Origin: an uncultured Campylobacteraceae bacterium
GTDB lineage: Bacteria; Campylobacterota; Campylobacteria; Campylobacterales; Arcobacteraceae
Direction of reading: 5' to 3'
NCBI GenBank assembly: GCA_913057765.1
Contig: CAJXPH010000135.1
Span: forward strand, 1 to 7,186
Length of the DNA: 7,186 nt
Position 1 is the stretch's first letter; every line of letters starts with the position of its first letter. Of the stretch, positions 1 through 5,674 are shown in pieces. Position numbers and translations under genes: made by a program. The notes under the pieces were generated by a model that saw nothing but the letters and a program-made list of their open reading frames with translations, made no database searches and was not told the origin of the DNA.

Positions 1-49
1 ATCTACACTATCCTCTTCGTCGGCAGCGTCAGATGTGTATAAGAGACAG
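1..49 (+). other. Illumina Nextera P5-side adapter (contamination, not genomic)
   Basis: Bases 1-8 (ATCTACAC) are the inner end of the Illumina P5 oligo. Bases 9-16 (TATCCTCT) are an 8-base i5 index, which I recall as Nextera S503. Bases 17-30 (TCGTCGGCAGCGTC) are the Nextera Read 1 primer part, and bases 31-49 (AGATGTGTATAAGAGACAG) are the 19-base Tn5 mosaic end used in tagmentation. The order and orientation are exactly those of a library molecule, so this is untrimmed adapter. Native sequence begins at base 50. Confidence 0.98.
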
Positions 50-529
50 TCTCTTGATAAAGAATATATGAACAAAATTGCATCTAATGACAAATATAGA
101 ATAGAAAAAGCTTATTCTATTTATAAACAAACAAAACAAACTCCAACAAAATATTTTCAATTAAATCCAAAAGAGCCTATAGCAAAAGATTTGAAAATCT
201 TCGAAATATTATGGGACAGAGATGAATTAAGAAAAAGAATATCTCTTCGTACAAATCTTATGATTAAAGAAGGAATAATCGATGAAGTAATATTTCTTGA
301 GAAACTTTATACAAGAATTCCAAATTGTATGAGTTCAATAGGAATAATAGAAACATTAGAATACCTAGATGGAAAACTCACAAAAGAACAACTTGAAGAA
401 AAAATCTCTTTAAATACTTCAAAATTAGCAAAAAGACAAAATACTTTTAACAAAGGTCAATTTCAAAATAAAACTTCAAATATAATAAATAACTTAAATT
501 CAGACATTCTTAAGTATTTTTCAGTATAA
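50..529 (+). CDS. miaA: tRNA dimethylallyltransferase MiaA, 3' part (5' end cut off by adapter)
   Basis: MiaA transfers a dimethylallyl group to N6 of A37 in tRNAs reading codons that begin with U, the first step towards (m)s2i6A. The 159 native codons cover roughly the C-terminal half of a family usually about 290-315 residues long; the N-terminal P-loop and most of the catalytic core lie off the contig. Family marks are NDKYRIEKAYSIY (cf. HPNDPQR.xRALE), the PNCMSSIGIIETLEYLDG segment where other MiaA proteins have the R-x-x-GY(R/K)(E/Q) region, and the late LAKRQNTFNKGQF motif (cf. LAKRQ.TW). The reading frame continues upstream to a GTG at 35, but that GTG and the first five codons are adapter. 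The TAA at 527-529 lies inside the -10 box of the rpmE promoter. Family assignment is firm; only the fragment can be described. Confidence 0.93.
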   Translation, partial: SLDKEYMNKIASNDKYRIEKAYSIYKQTKQTPTKYFQLNPKEPIAKDLKIFEILWDRDELRKRISLRTNLMIKEGIIDEVIFLEKLYTRIPNCMSSIGIIETLEYLDGKLTKEQLEEKISLNTSKLAKRQNTFNKGQFQNKTSNIINNLNSDILKYFSV

Positions 530-530
530 T
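501..530 (+). promoter_or_regulatory. Sigma70-like promoter of rpmE (and probably the whole cluster)
   Basis: A perfect TATAAT -10 box at 525-530 overlaps the miaA stop codon. Eighteen bases upstream is CAGACA (501-506), sharing four of six bases with the TTGACA consensus; the spacer is T-rich, and weak -35 boxes are usual in Campylobacterota. The -10 is followed by TCGCGTCC, a GC-rich discriminator that stands out in this AT-rich DNA. GC-rich discriminators are typical of rRNA and ribosomal-protein promoters under stringent (ppGpp) control in bacteria where this has been studied. Transcription would start near 537, giving an rpmE leader of about 78 bases. The start site is inferred, not observed. 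Confidence 0.72.
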
Positions 531-603
531 TCGCGTCCATTTTTAAAAAGAGTTTAGTAAAGGGCGACAAAGATTCGACCTTTTGTTAGACATTAATTAT
601 TTT

Positions 604-608
604 AAGGA
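604..608 (+). promoter_or_regulatory. Ribosome binding site deciding the rpmE GTG start
   Basis: AAGGA lies seven bases before the GTG at 616. It fits that GTG and not the in-frame TTG at 583, which has no such site and would add eleven residues not found in L31 proteins. Confidence 0.8.
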
Positions 609-615
609 AAATGAA

Positions 616-819
616 GTGAGAAAAGAAATACACCCAGATTACAAAACTTGTGCAGTATCTTGTGCTTGTGGAAACTCGTTTGAAACTAAATCAACAGTTG
701 AAACTATGAGAATAGATATTTGTAATGCTTGTCACCCATTCTTTACTGGAGAGCACAAAATTGTTGATGCTGCTGGTAGAGTTGAGAAATTCAAAGCTAA
801 ATACGCAGCTGCTAAATAA
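616..819 (+). CDS. rpmE: 50S ribosomal protein L31, zinc-binding (C+) type
   Basis: L31 is a small protein of the large ribosomal subunit that helps bridge to the small subunit. Starting at GTG 616 the protein has 67 residues and begins MRKEIHPDYKTC, matching the family's (M)K.xIHP.Y opening and usual length of 66-70. Four cysteines, C16 and C18 (CAC) and C36 and C39 (CNAC), form the zinc ribbon of the C+ paralogue; the C-minus form expressed under zinc starvation lacks them. The HPFFTG and DAAGRVEKFKAKY segments are also characteristic. It is the first gene behind the promoter at 501-530, with a ~78-base leader, and is followed after 15 bases by rsmI. C+ L31 genes are commonly zinc-dependent, but no Zur box was recognised here. 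Confidence 0.96.
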   Translation: MRKEIHPDYKTCAVSCACGNSFETKSTVETMRIDICNACHPFFTGEHKIVDAAGRVEKFKAKYAAAK

Positions 820-835
820 TCTTTATTATTTAGTA
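810..835 (+). promoter_or_regulatory. Stem-loop over the rpmE stop / rsmI start junction
   Basis: Arms TGCTAAATAAT (810-820) and ATTATTTAGTA (825-835) pair over 11 positions with one G-U wobble, leaving a CTTT loop. The left arm holds the rpmE stop codon (817-819), and the right arm ends on the A of the rsmI ATG (835-837). No T-run follows, so a plain intrinsic terminator is unlikely. rsmI has no Shine-Dalgarno sequence, so opening of this stem by ribosomes finishing rpmE could control rsmI initiation. Pairing is read directly from the sequence; the role is inference. Confidence 0.5.
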
Positions 836-1650
836 TGTTAACATTAGTTCCAACTCCAATAGGTAACTTAGAAGATATTTCTAAGCGTGCAATTACTGCC
901 CTATTGGAGGCAGAACTTATTTTTTGTGAAGATACAAGAGTCACAAAAAAACTTCTCCAACTTTTATCTCAAAGAGAAAATCTAAAATTCAATTGTAATG
1001 ATTTTAAATCATTTCATTCACATAATGAAAAACAAGTTTTGCAAAAACTAACAAAAGAAGACTTTGCAAAAAATGTTGTTTATGTAAGTGATGCGGGTAT
1101 GCCTTGTGTATCAGACCCTGGTGCTTCATTAGTTCAGTATGCAATAGAAAATGAAATAGATTATGATGTAATTCCAGGAGCAAACGCTGTGTTAACTGCT
1201 TTTGCAATGAGTGGATTTGAACAAACAGAGTTTACATTTTTTGGATTTTTAGCACATAAAGGAAAAGAAAGAAAAGAAAAACTTGCAATTGTAATGGAAA
1301 GTTCAATTTTACCAATTCTTTATGAATCACCACACCGACTTTTAAAAACAATAGAAGAAATTAAAAACATCGATGAAAATAGAACTATCTTTTTAGCAAA
1401 AGAAATAACTAAACTTCATCAAAATACTTATAAAAATACTGCATCAAATCTTTTTGAGTTTTTCAAAAAAGAGAACATTCGAGGCGAGTGGGTTATTGTA
1501 ATTGAACCAACAAATTTCGAAGGTCAACAACTTACACTTTCTGACATTGAAAGCCTAGATATAGCACCTAAAGTAAAAGCTAAACTAATAGCCAAAATGA
1601 CTGGCAAAAACGTGAAAGAGATTTATCAACAATATTTAGATAAAATCTAG
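835..1650 (+). CDS. rsmI: 16S rRNA (cytidine1402-2'-O)-methyltransferase RsmI
   Basis: RsmI uses S-adenosylmethionine to methylate the 2'-O of C1402 in 16S rRNA, a P-site nucleotide also N4-methylated by RsmH; it acts in the cytoplasm on the small subunit. The 271 residues show the tetrapyrrole-methylase-like (class III) fold signature: VPTPIGNLEDIS (5-16), CEDTRVTKKLL (31-41), SDAGMPCVSDPG (85-96), PGANAVLTA (114-122), YESPHRL (163-169), AKEITKLHQNTY (188-199) and GEWVIVI (217-223). The tail APKVKAKLIAKMTGKNVKEI (245-264) matches the C-terminal helix-turn-helix-like region of RsmI. The ATG at 835 puts the conserved TPIGNL at the normal place. No Shine-Dalgarno sequence precedes it; a stem-loop does. 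The next gene, another rRNA 2'-O-methyltransferase, starts two bases after its stop. Confidence 0.96.
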   Translation: MLTLVPTPIGNLEDISKRAITALLEAELIFCEDTRVTKKLLQLLSQRENLKFNCNDFKSFHSHNEKQVLQKLTKEDFAKNVVYVSDAGMPCVSDPGASLVQYAIENEIDYDVIPGANAVLTAFAMSGFEQTEFTFFGFLAHKGKERKEKLAIVMESSILPILYESPHRLLKTIEEIKNIDENRTIFLAKEITKLHQNTYKNTASNLFEFFKKENIRGEWVIVIEPTNFEGQQLTLSDIESLDIAPKVKAKLIAKMTGKNVKEIYQQYLDKI

Positions 1651-1667
1651 CCATGATAATATATGGC
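1650..1667 (+). promoter_or_regulatory. Small stem-loop enclosing the rlmB start codon
   Basis: GCCAT (1650-1654) and ATGGC (1663-1667) pair perfectly, with a possible sixth G-U pair (1655/1662) closing a six-base loop. The ATG of rlmB (1653-1655) lies in the left arm, and its first base is only three bases after the rsmI stop TAG (1648-1650). rlmB has no clear Shine-Dalgarno sequence. The stem is short enough to arise by chance, so this entry is tentative. Confidence 0.25.
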
Positions 1668-2342
1668 AAACAAGTAGTACAGTATGTACTCGAAAATCAC
1701 CCCGAAGTAATTGAAGAAGTATTCTTTTCAAAAGAAATAGAAAAAAAGTTGTTTTCAAAGTTTTTAAAACTTGGGAAAAAAATACATAAACTTGATAACC
1801 AAAAAGCACAAGCTTTAGCAAAAGGTGGAAATCATCAAGGGTATTTTTTAAAAATTTCTATTTTTGAATATACTGACTTCAAAGAAATGAAAAAGTTAAA
1901 CTTTATTGTTGTACTTGATGGACTAACAGATGTTGGAAATATTGGTGCAATTTTAAGATCAGCACATGGATTAGGTGTTGATGGTGTTATAGCATCTGGT
2001 GTTAAAACATTAAAAGAATCAGGTCTCATAAGAACAAGTTCTGGAGCTATGCTAGATATCCCATTTTGTAAAACAGAAAATACACTTGATGTTGCAAATG
2101 AATTAAAACAATATGGTTTTGCGCTTATTGGTGCAACTATGGATGGTATTGATTTAAAAAAATATGGGAAAATAGAGCAATCAGATAAAGTTGCTTTAAT
2201 CATAGGAAATGAAGGAGAAGGTATTTCAAATAAAGTTGTAAAAAAACTTGACTTGAAAGTATCAATTGGAATGTCAAATAACTTTGACTCACTAAATGCA
2301 TCGGTTGCAGCTGCAATTTTAATGTATACACTAAAACAATAA
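1653..2342 (+). CDS. rlmB: 23S rRNA (guanosine2251-2'-O)-methyltransferase RlmB, SpoU/TrmH family
   Basis: RlmB methylates the 2'-O of G2251 in the P-loop of 23S rRNA using S-adenosylmethionine. The 229-residue protein has an N-terminal L30e-like substrate-binding domain (about 1-70, ending HQGYFLKIS) and a C-terminal SPOUT domain with a trefoil knot. Motif 1 is LDGLTDVGNIGAILRSA (88-104, with N96 and catalytic-type R102), motif 2 is ALIIGNEGEGI (181-191, with E187), and motif 3 is GMSNNFDSLNASVAAAI (206-222). The SLNAS core is intact; the residues before it (SNN) differ from the usual P-M-x-G. The N-terminal domain favours RlmB over the tRNA enzyme TrmH, but the exact target nucleotide is by family assignment only. 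It follows rsmI by two bases, so the two are probably translated together. Confidence 0.9.
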   Translation: MIIYGKQVVQYVLENHPEVIEEVFFSKEIEKKLFSKFLKLGKKIHKLDNQKAQALAKGGNHQGYFLKISIFEYTDFKEMKKLNFIVVLDGLTDVGNIGAILRSAHGLGVDGVIASGVKTLKESGLIRTSSGAMLDIPFCKTENTLDVANELKQYGFALIGATMDGIDLKKYGKIEQSDKVALIIGNEGEGISNKVVKKLDLKVSIGMSNNFDSLNASVAAAILMYTLKQ

Positions 2343-2355
2343 AGATAAAAGAACC

Positions 2356-3174
2356 ATGTTAAAAATATTTATAAGCACAATAATATTAATTGTATCACTT
2401 AATGCAAACAGTTTTAATGAAAAGATAATTAATATAATTGGTTACGATGAATATAGGGTAAATAAAGGTCTAATTGATCATTTATTCTCAAACAAAGGTT
2501 CTTATTATAAAAATGGCTCATTAAGTTATATACCTGTAATTGAAAAGCTAAAACATAATGGATTACTAAAAGTTGGATTTAATTCTCCACAAAATGTAGT
2601 TATTACTTTTAATGTAAATGATGACCCTATTAAATCACTTAAAATTATTTCAGACTCATTAAAAGCACTAGGTTACTATCACTATTTTACAAAACAACTA
2701 ATTTATGGCGAAAATACAAATCTTAAATGGACGATAACTTTAAAAACAGAAGCCGCCATCGACCCTCTTATGCTATCAAAAGAATTATTTAAACATAATT
2801 CATTAATTGTTGATATCAAAAAAGAGGGTTATACAAAGTGGATGTATACGATTAATACATCAAATTCTACCTTATCAAAAGCTAAACTTATTATAGCTGG
2901 AGAAGAAGTTAGATTTAGAAAACCATTGAAACCATACTTTGTAAAAATAAACAAAGCAAATAGTATAAATATTTTATCTAGACCAGGTAATCAATGGTTT
3001 CCATCAGTAGTATTTTATGATAGGCATCTAAATATTTTAGATATTGTAAAAGAAGATAAAAAGCATAAAAGCCTTCGTTTAGAAGTGCCTGAAGAAACAA
3101 AATATATTAAAATAAATGATATATATACTTTAGCGAATATAAAACGTGGATTAAGTGTAATTATTAAGGAGTGA
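2356..3174 (+). CDS. Uncharacterised exported (probably periplasmic) protein
   Basis: I do not recognise a named family. The 272 residues begin with a likely Sec signal peptide: K3, a hydrophobic stretch IFISTIILIVSL (4-15), then NANS, with cleavage plausible around residues 17-19. No cysteine follows, so it is not a lipoprotein. The middle has two similar strand-helix units, ITFNV...DPIKSLKIISDSLKALG (83-106) and ITLKTEAAIDPLMLSKELFK (127-146), suggesting an internal duplication. The C-terminal part (about 180-265) is rich in predicted strands, with WFPSVVFYDRHLNIL (214-228) its most distinctive segment. It lies 13 bases after rlmB, without a strong ribosome binding site, and seven bases before the aminotransferase gene, whose ribosome binding site overlaps its end. 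C. jejuni has, as I recall, a 'putative periplasmic protein' at the same place, which would make this a conserved but unstudied lineage protein. Confidence 0.8.
   Translation: MLKIFISTIILIVSLNANSFNEKIINIIGYDEYRVNKGLIDHLFSNKGSYYKNGSLSYIPVIEKLKHNGLLKVGFNSPQNVVITFNVNDDPIKSLKIISDSLKALGYYHYFTKQLIYGENTNLKWTITLKTEAAIDPLMLSKELFKHNSLIVDIKKEGYTKWMYTINTSNSTLSKAKLIIAGEEVRFRKPLKPYFVKINKANSINILSRPGNQWFPSVVFYDRHLNILDIVKEDKKHKSLRLEVPEETKYIKINDIYTLANIKRGLSVIIKE
3166..3171 (+). promoter_or_regulatory. Ribosome binding site of the aminotransferase gene
   Basis: AAGGAG, the strongest Shine-Dalgarno match in the window, lies ten bases before the ATG at 3182 and inside the last codons of the upstream gene (stop TGA at 3172-3174). 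It supports ATG 3182 as the start. Confidence 0.8.
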
Positions 3175-3181
3175 GAGAAAA

Positions 3182-4390
3182 ATGTTTCCAGAAATAGAAT
3201 TTGAAAGAATGAAAAGGCTTCCAAACTACGTGTTTGCAGAAGTAAATAACATAAAAATGGAAGCTAGACGTGCGGGTGAGGATATCATAGATTTCTCAAT
3301 GGGAAACCCAGACGGTCCAGCACCACAACATATTATAGATAAATTAAAAGAAACGGCAGATAAGCCAAAGAATCATGGATACTCAGCATCTGCTGGTATT
3401 TATAAATTAAGATTAGCAATTTGTAATTGGTATAAAAGAAAATATGGGGTTGATTATTTAGACCCTAATAAACATGCTGTTGCAACTATGGGTTCAAAAG
3501 AAGGTTATGTTCACCTAGTTCAAGCAATTGTAAATGTTGGTGATGTAGCAGTAGTTCCAGATCCAACTTATCCAATCCACTCGTATGCATTTATGCTAAG
3601 TGGTGCAGCAATTCATAAATTTGAATTATCATTTGGTGATGATTTTAGAGTTGACGAAGATTTATTCTTTGAAAGACTACAAACAACGCTTAATGAATCT
3701 ATTCCAAAAGTAAAATATGTATTAGTTAACTTCCCACACAATCCGACGTGTGCAACAGTTACTCCTGAATTTTACCAAAGATTAGTTGATATGGCAAAAA
3801 GAGAAAGATTTTATATCATCTCTGATATTGCATATGCTGATATTACTTTTGATGGATATAAAACTCCCTCAATTTTTGAAGCAGAAGGTGCACTTGATGT
3901 TGCGGTTGAATCATTTACTTTATCTAAGTCATATAATATGGCAGGATGGAGAGTTGGTTTCATGGTTGGAAATGAAAGATTAATTGGAGCATTAAAAAGA
4001 ATTAAGTCATGGCTTGATTATGGTATGTTTACACCAATCCAAGTTGCAGCTACTGTTGCACTTGATGGACCACAAGAATGTGTTCAAGAACATATTGAAA
4101 AATATAATTATAGAAGAGATGTAATGCTTGAAGCATTTAAAGAAGCTGGATGGGAAATGAATAAACCAAATGCATCAATGTTTATTTGGGCAAAAATCCC
4201 TGAAAAAGCTAGACATCTTGGAAGTATGGAATTTTCAAAACAACTTCTTACCGAAGCAAAAGTTGCAGTGAGTCCAGGAATTGGATTTGGTCACTATGGT
4301 GATGAGTATGTAAGAATTGCTTTAATTGAAAATGAAAAAAGAATTAGACAAGCAGCAAAAAATATTAAGAAATATTTAAATAGTTTATAG
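3182..4390 (+). CDS. alaC: AlaC-type PLP-dependent aminotransferase (class I/II)
   Basis: This cytoplasmic enzyme transfers an amino group using pyridoxal phosphate. The sequence follows E. coli AlaC (glutamate-pyruvate transaminase) through its length: RLPNYVF (12-18), GEDIIDFSMGNPDG (32-45), GSKEG (104-108), FPHNPT (184-189), SDIAYAD (214-220), FTLSKSYNMAGWRVGFMVGN (245-264) and ALIENEKRIRQA (380-391). Expected active-site residues are K249 (Schiff base), N187, D215, Y218 and R378 (substrate carboxylate). Length, 402 residues, is close to AlaC at 412. The family also includes enzymes annotated as LL-diaminopimelate or aspartate aminotransferases, so the substrate is less sure than the fold. 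Immediate linkage to hom, nine bases downstream, hints at aspartate-family amino acid metabolism, but this is inference. Confidence 0.88.
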   Translation: MFPEIEFERMKRLPNYVFAEVNNIKMEARRAGEDIIDFSMGNPDGPAPQHIIDKLKETADKPKNHGYSASAGIYKLRLAICNWYKRKYGVDYLDPNKHAVATMGSKEGYVHLVQAIVNVGDVAVVPDPTYPIHSYAFMLSGAAIHKFELSFGDDFRVDEDLFFERLQTTLNESIPKVKYVLVNFPHNPTCATVTPEFYQRLVDMAKRERFYIISDIAYADITFDGYKTPSIFEAEGALDVAVESFTLSKSYNMAGWRVGFMVGNERLIGALKRIKSWLDYGMFTPIQVAATVALDGPQECVQEHIEKYNYRRDVMLEAFKEAGWEMNKPNASMFIWAKIPEKARHLGSMEFSKQLLTEAKVAVSPGIGFGHYGDEYVRIALIENEKRIRQAAKNIKKYLNSL

Positions 4391-4392
4391 GA
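4389..4392 (+). promoter_or_regulatory. Ribosome binding site deciding the hom ATG start
   Basis: AGGA overlaps the end of the aminotransferase stop codon (4388-4390) and lies seven bases before ATG 4400. An in-frame TTG at 4394 would be only one base from it and would add two residues, so ATG 4400 is preferred. Confidence 0.72.
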
Positions 4393-4399
4393 ATTGTAT

Positions 4400-5659
4400 A
4401 TGAAAGTAGGAATAATTGGAGTTGGTACTGTTGGAGCAAGTGTTGCGAATATCTTAAGAGATAATAAAGATATTATAACTGCACGTGCTGGTTGTGTAAT
4501 CACACCAGTAATTGGAGTTGTAAATAATCTTTCTAAAGATAGAGATGTAAGCATTGAACTAACAGATGATATTGAAAAAGTTTTAAATGATGATTCAATT
4601 GATGTTATTGTTGAACTTATGGGTGGAGTTGAAAAGCCTTTTGAAGTTGTAAAAAGAGCTTTAGAAGAAGGGAAAGCAGTAGTAACTGCTAATAAAGCTC
4701 TGCTTGCATATCATAGATATGAACTTCAAGATTTAGCAGGAGAGACACCTTTCGAATATGAAGCGGCAGTTGCTGGAGGTATTCCAATTATTAATGCATT
4801 AAGAGAAGGTTTAACAGCAAATCATATTCAATCTATTAGAGGTATCATGAATGGTACTTGTAATTATATGCTTACAAAAATGATTAATGAAGGTGTCGAT
4901 TACGAAACTATTTTAAAAGAATCACAAGAATTAGGTTATGCCGAAGCTGATCCAACATTTGATGTTGGAGGATTTGATGCTGCACATAAACTTTTAATTT
5001 TAGGTTCTATTGCATATGGAATTGATGCAAAACCTGAAGATATTTTAATTGAAGGTATTCAAGATATTGCACCAGAAGATATTGATTTTGCAAATGAATT
5101 TGATTACTCAATCAAACTTCTTACAATTGCTAAAAAAATTGGAAGTGAGATTGAATTAAGAGTTCATCCTGTATTTATTCCAAATTCTGAAATGATTTCA
5201 AAAGTTGAAGGCGTTATGAACGGTGTTTCTGTAATAGGGGACAAAGTTGGTGAAACTATGTATTATGGACCTGGAGCAGGTGGTGATGCTACAGCTTCGG
5301 CAGTTGTTGCAAATATTATTGATATTGCACGACGAGGGAAAGGTTCTCCAATGCTTGGGTTTGAATCATCACATGGTGAAGATTTAAAATTAATGTCAAA
5401 AGACAATATCAGAACAAAATATTATTTAAGACTTAGAGTTGTAGATAAAGTTGGAGTTCTAGCAAGAGTTGCCACTATTTTAGGAGACAAAAATATATCA
5501 ATTGAAAAAATGATTCAAAAACCTCTTAATAAAACTTGTGCGCATATTTTACTTTCAACACATACTTCAATAGAAAAAGACATCGTTGATGCTTTATCTG
5601 CAATTGAAGAAGCTGGTGTAGTTACTGATAAACCAGTAATGATTAGAATTGAGGACTAA
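4400..5659 (+). CDS. hom: Homoserine dehydrogenase with C-terminal ACT domain
   Basis: The enzyme reduces aspartate-4-semialdehyde to homoserine with NAD(P)H, the branch point to threonine and methionine, in the cytoplasm. From ATG 4400 it has 419 residues. The N-terminal Rossmann domain opens MKVGIIGVGTVGASV (nucleotide loop G7-x-G9-x-x-G12) and includes VVTANKALLA (94-103). The catalytic domain carries EAAVAGGIPII (121-131), GIMNGTCNYML (148-158) and EADPTFDVGGFDAAHK (182-197), giving the expected catalytic residues D193 and K197. Residues about 343-419 form an ACT domain (RLRVVDKVGVLARVATILGD), typically the site of threonine feedback inhibition. It is a monofunctional enzyme with no aspartokinase part. 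It follows the aminotransferase by nine bases, and its 3' end forms half of a stem-loop leading into the MATE gene. Confidence 0.97.
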   Translation: MKVGIIGVGTVGASVANILRDNKDIITARAGCVITPVIGVVNNLSKDRDVSIELTDDIEKVLNDDSIDVIVELMGGVEKPFEVVKRALEEGKAVVTANKALLAYHRYELQDLAGETPFEYEAAVAGGIPIINALREGLTANHIQSIRGIMNGTCNYMLTKMINEGVDYETILKESQELGYAEADPTFDVGGFDAAHKLLILGSIAYGIDAKPEDILIEGIQDIAPEDIDFANEFDYSIKLLTIAKKIGSEIELRVHPVFIPNSEMISKVEGVMNGVSVIGDKVGETMYYGPGAGGDATASAVVANIIDIARRGKGSPMLGFESSHGEDLKLMSKDNIRTKYYLRLRVVDKVGVLARVATILGDKNISIEKMIQKPLNKTCAHILLSTHTSIEKDIVDALSAIEEAGVVTDKPVMIRIED

Positions 5660-5671
5660 CCTCGGTTCTAA
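5643..5671 (+). promoter_or_regulatory. Stem-loop over the hom stop / MATE start junction
   Basis: Bases 5643-5654 (TTAGAATTGAGG) pair with 5660-5671 (CCTCGGTTCTAA) over 12 positions, two of them G-U wobbles. The five-base loop ACTAA contains the hom stop codon (5657-5659). The MATE ATG starts three bases after the stem. The only Shine-Dalgarno-like bases nearby (GAGG, 5651-5654) are buried in the stem and too far from that ATG. There is no following T-run, so an intrinsic terminator is unlikely; control of MATE translation, RNA processing or partial attenuation is possible. The pairing is seen directly; the function is inference. Confidence 0.5.
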
Positions 5672-5674
5672 ATC

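Noticed and set aside
41..55. Palindrome AAGAGAC-A-GTCTCTT at the left junction
   Set aside because: Half of it is adapter. The native half (TCTCTT onward) reads sensibly as MiaA, so the symmetry is a chance effect of the join.
583..615. Eleven-residue N-terminal extension of L31 from a TTG
   Set aside because: It lacks a ribosome binding site and does not match L31 proteins, while the GTG at 616 has AAGGA at good spacing and gives the family's usual opening.
732..944. 70-residue - strand open frame across the rpmE/rsmI junction
   Set aside because: It is antisense to two well-conserved genes, with no family features.
1004..1207. 67-residue - strand open frame, rich in Leu and His
   Set aside because: It is a shadow of rsmI; its composition reflects the complementary strand of Lys/Asn/Glu codons.
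1835..2203. 122-residue open frame on the - strand
   Set aside because: It lies wholly opposite rlmB, whose conserved motifs explain the stretch. It shows no recognisable domain and has no ribosome binding site.
2343..2355. Possible promoter or hairpin between rlmB and the exported-protein gene
   Set aside because: The 13-base gap holds no -10-like box in a useful position and no pairing comparable to the other junctions.
3786..3983. 65-residue + strand open frame inside the aminotransferase gene
   Set aside because: It is an out-of-frame overlap with the active-site region of a clear PLP enzyme, with no supporting start signal.
4294..4554. 86-residue - strand open frame over the alaC/hom junction
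   Set aside because: It is antisense to both genes and has no recognisable features.
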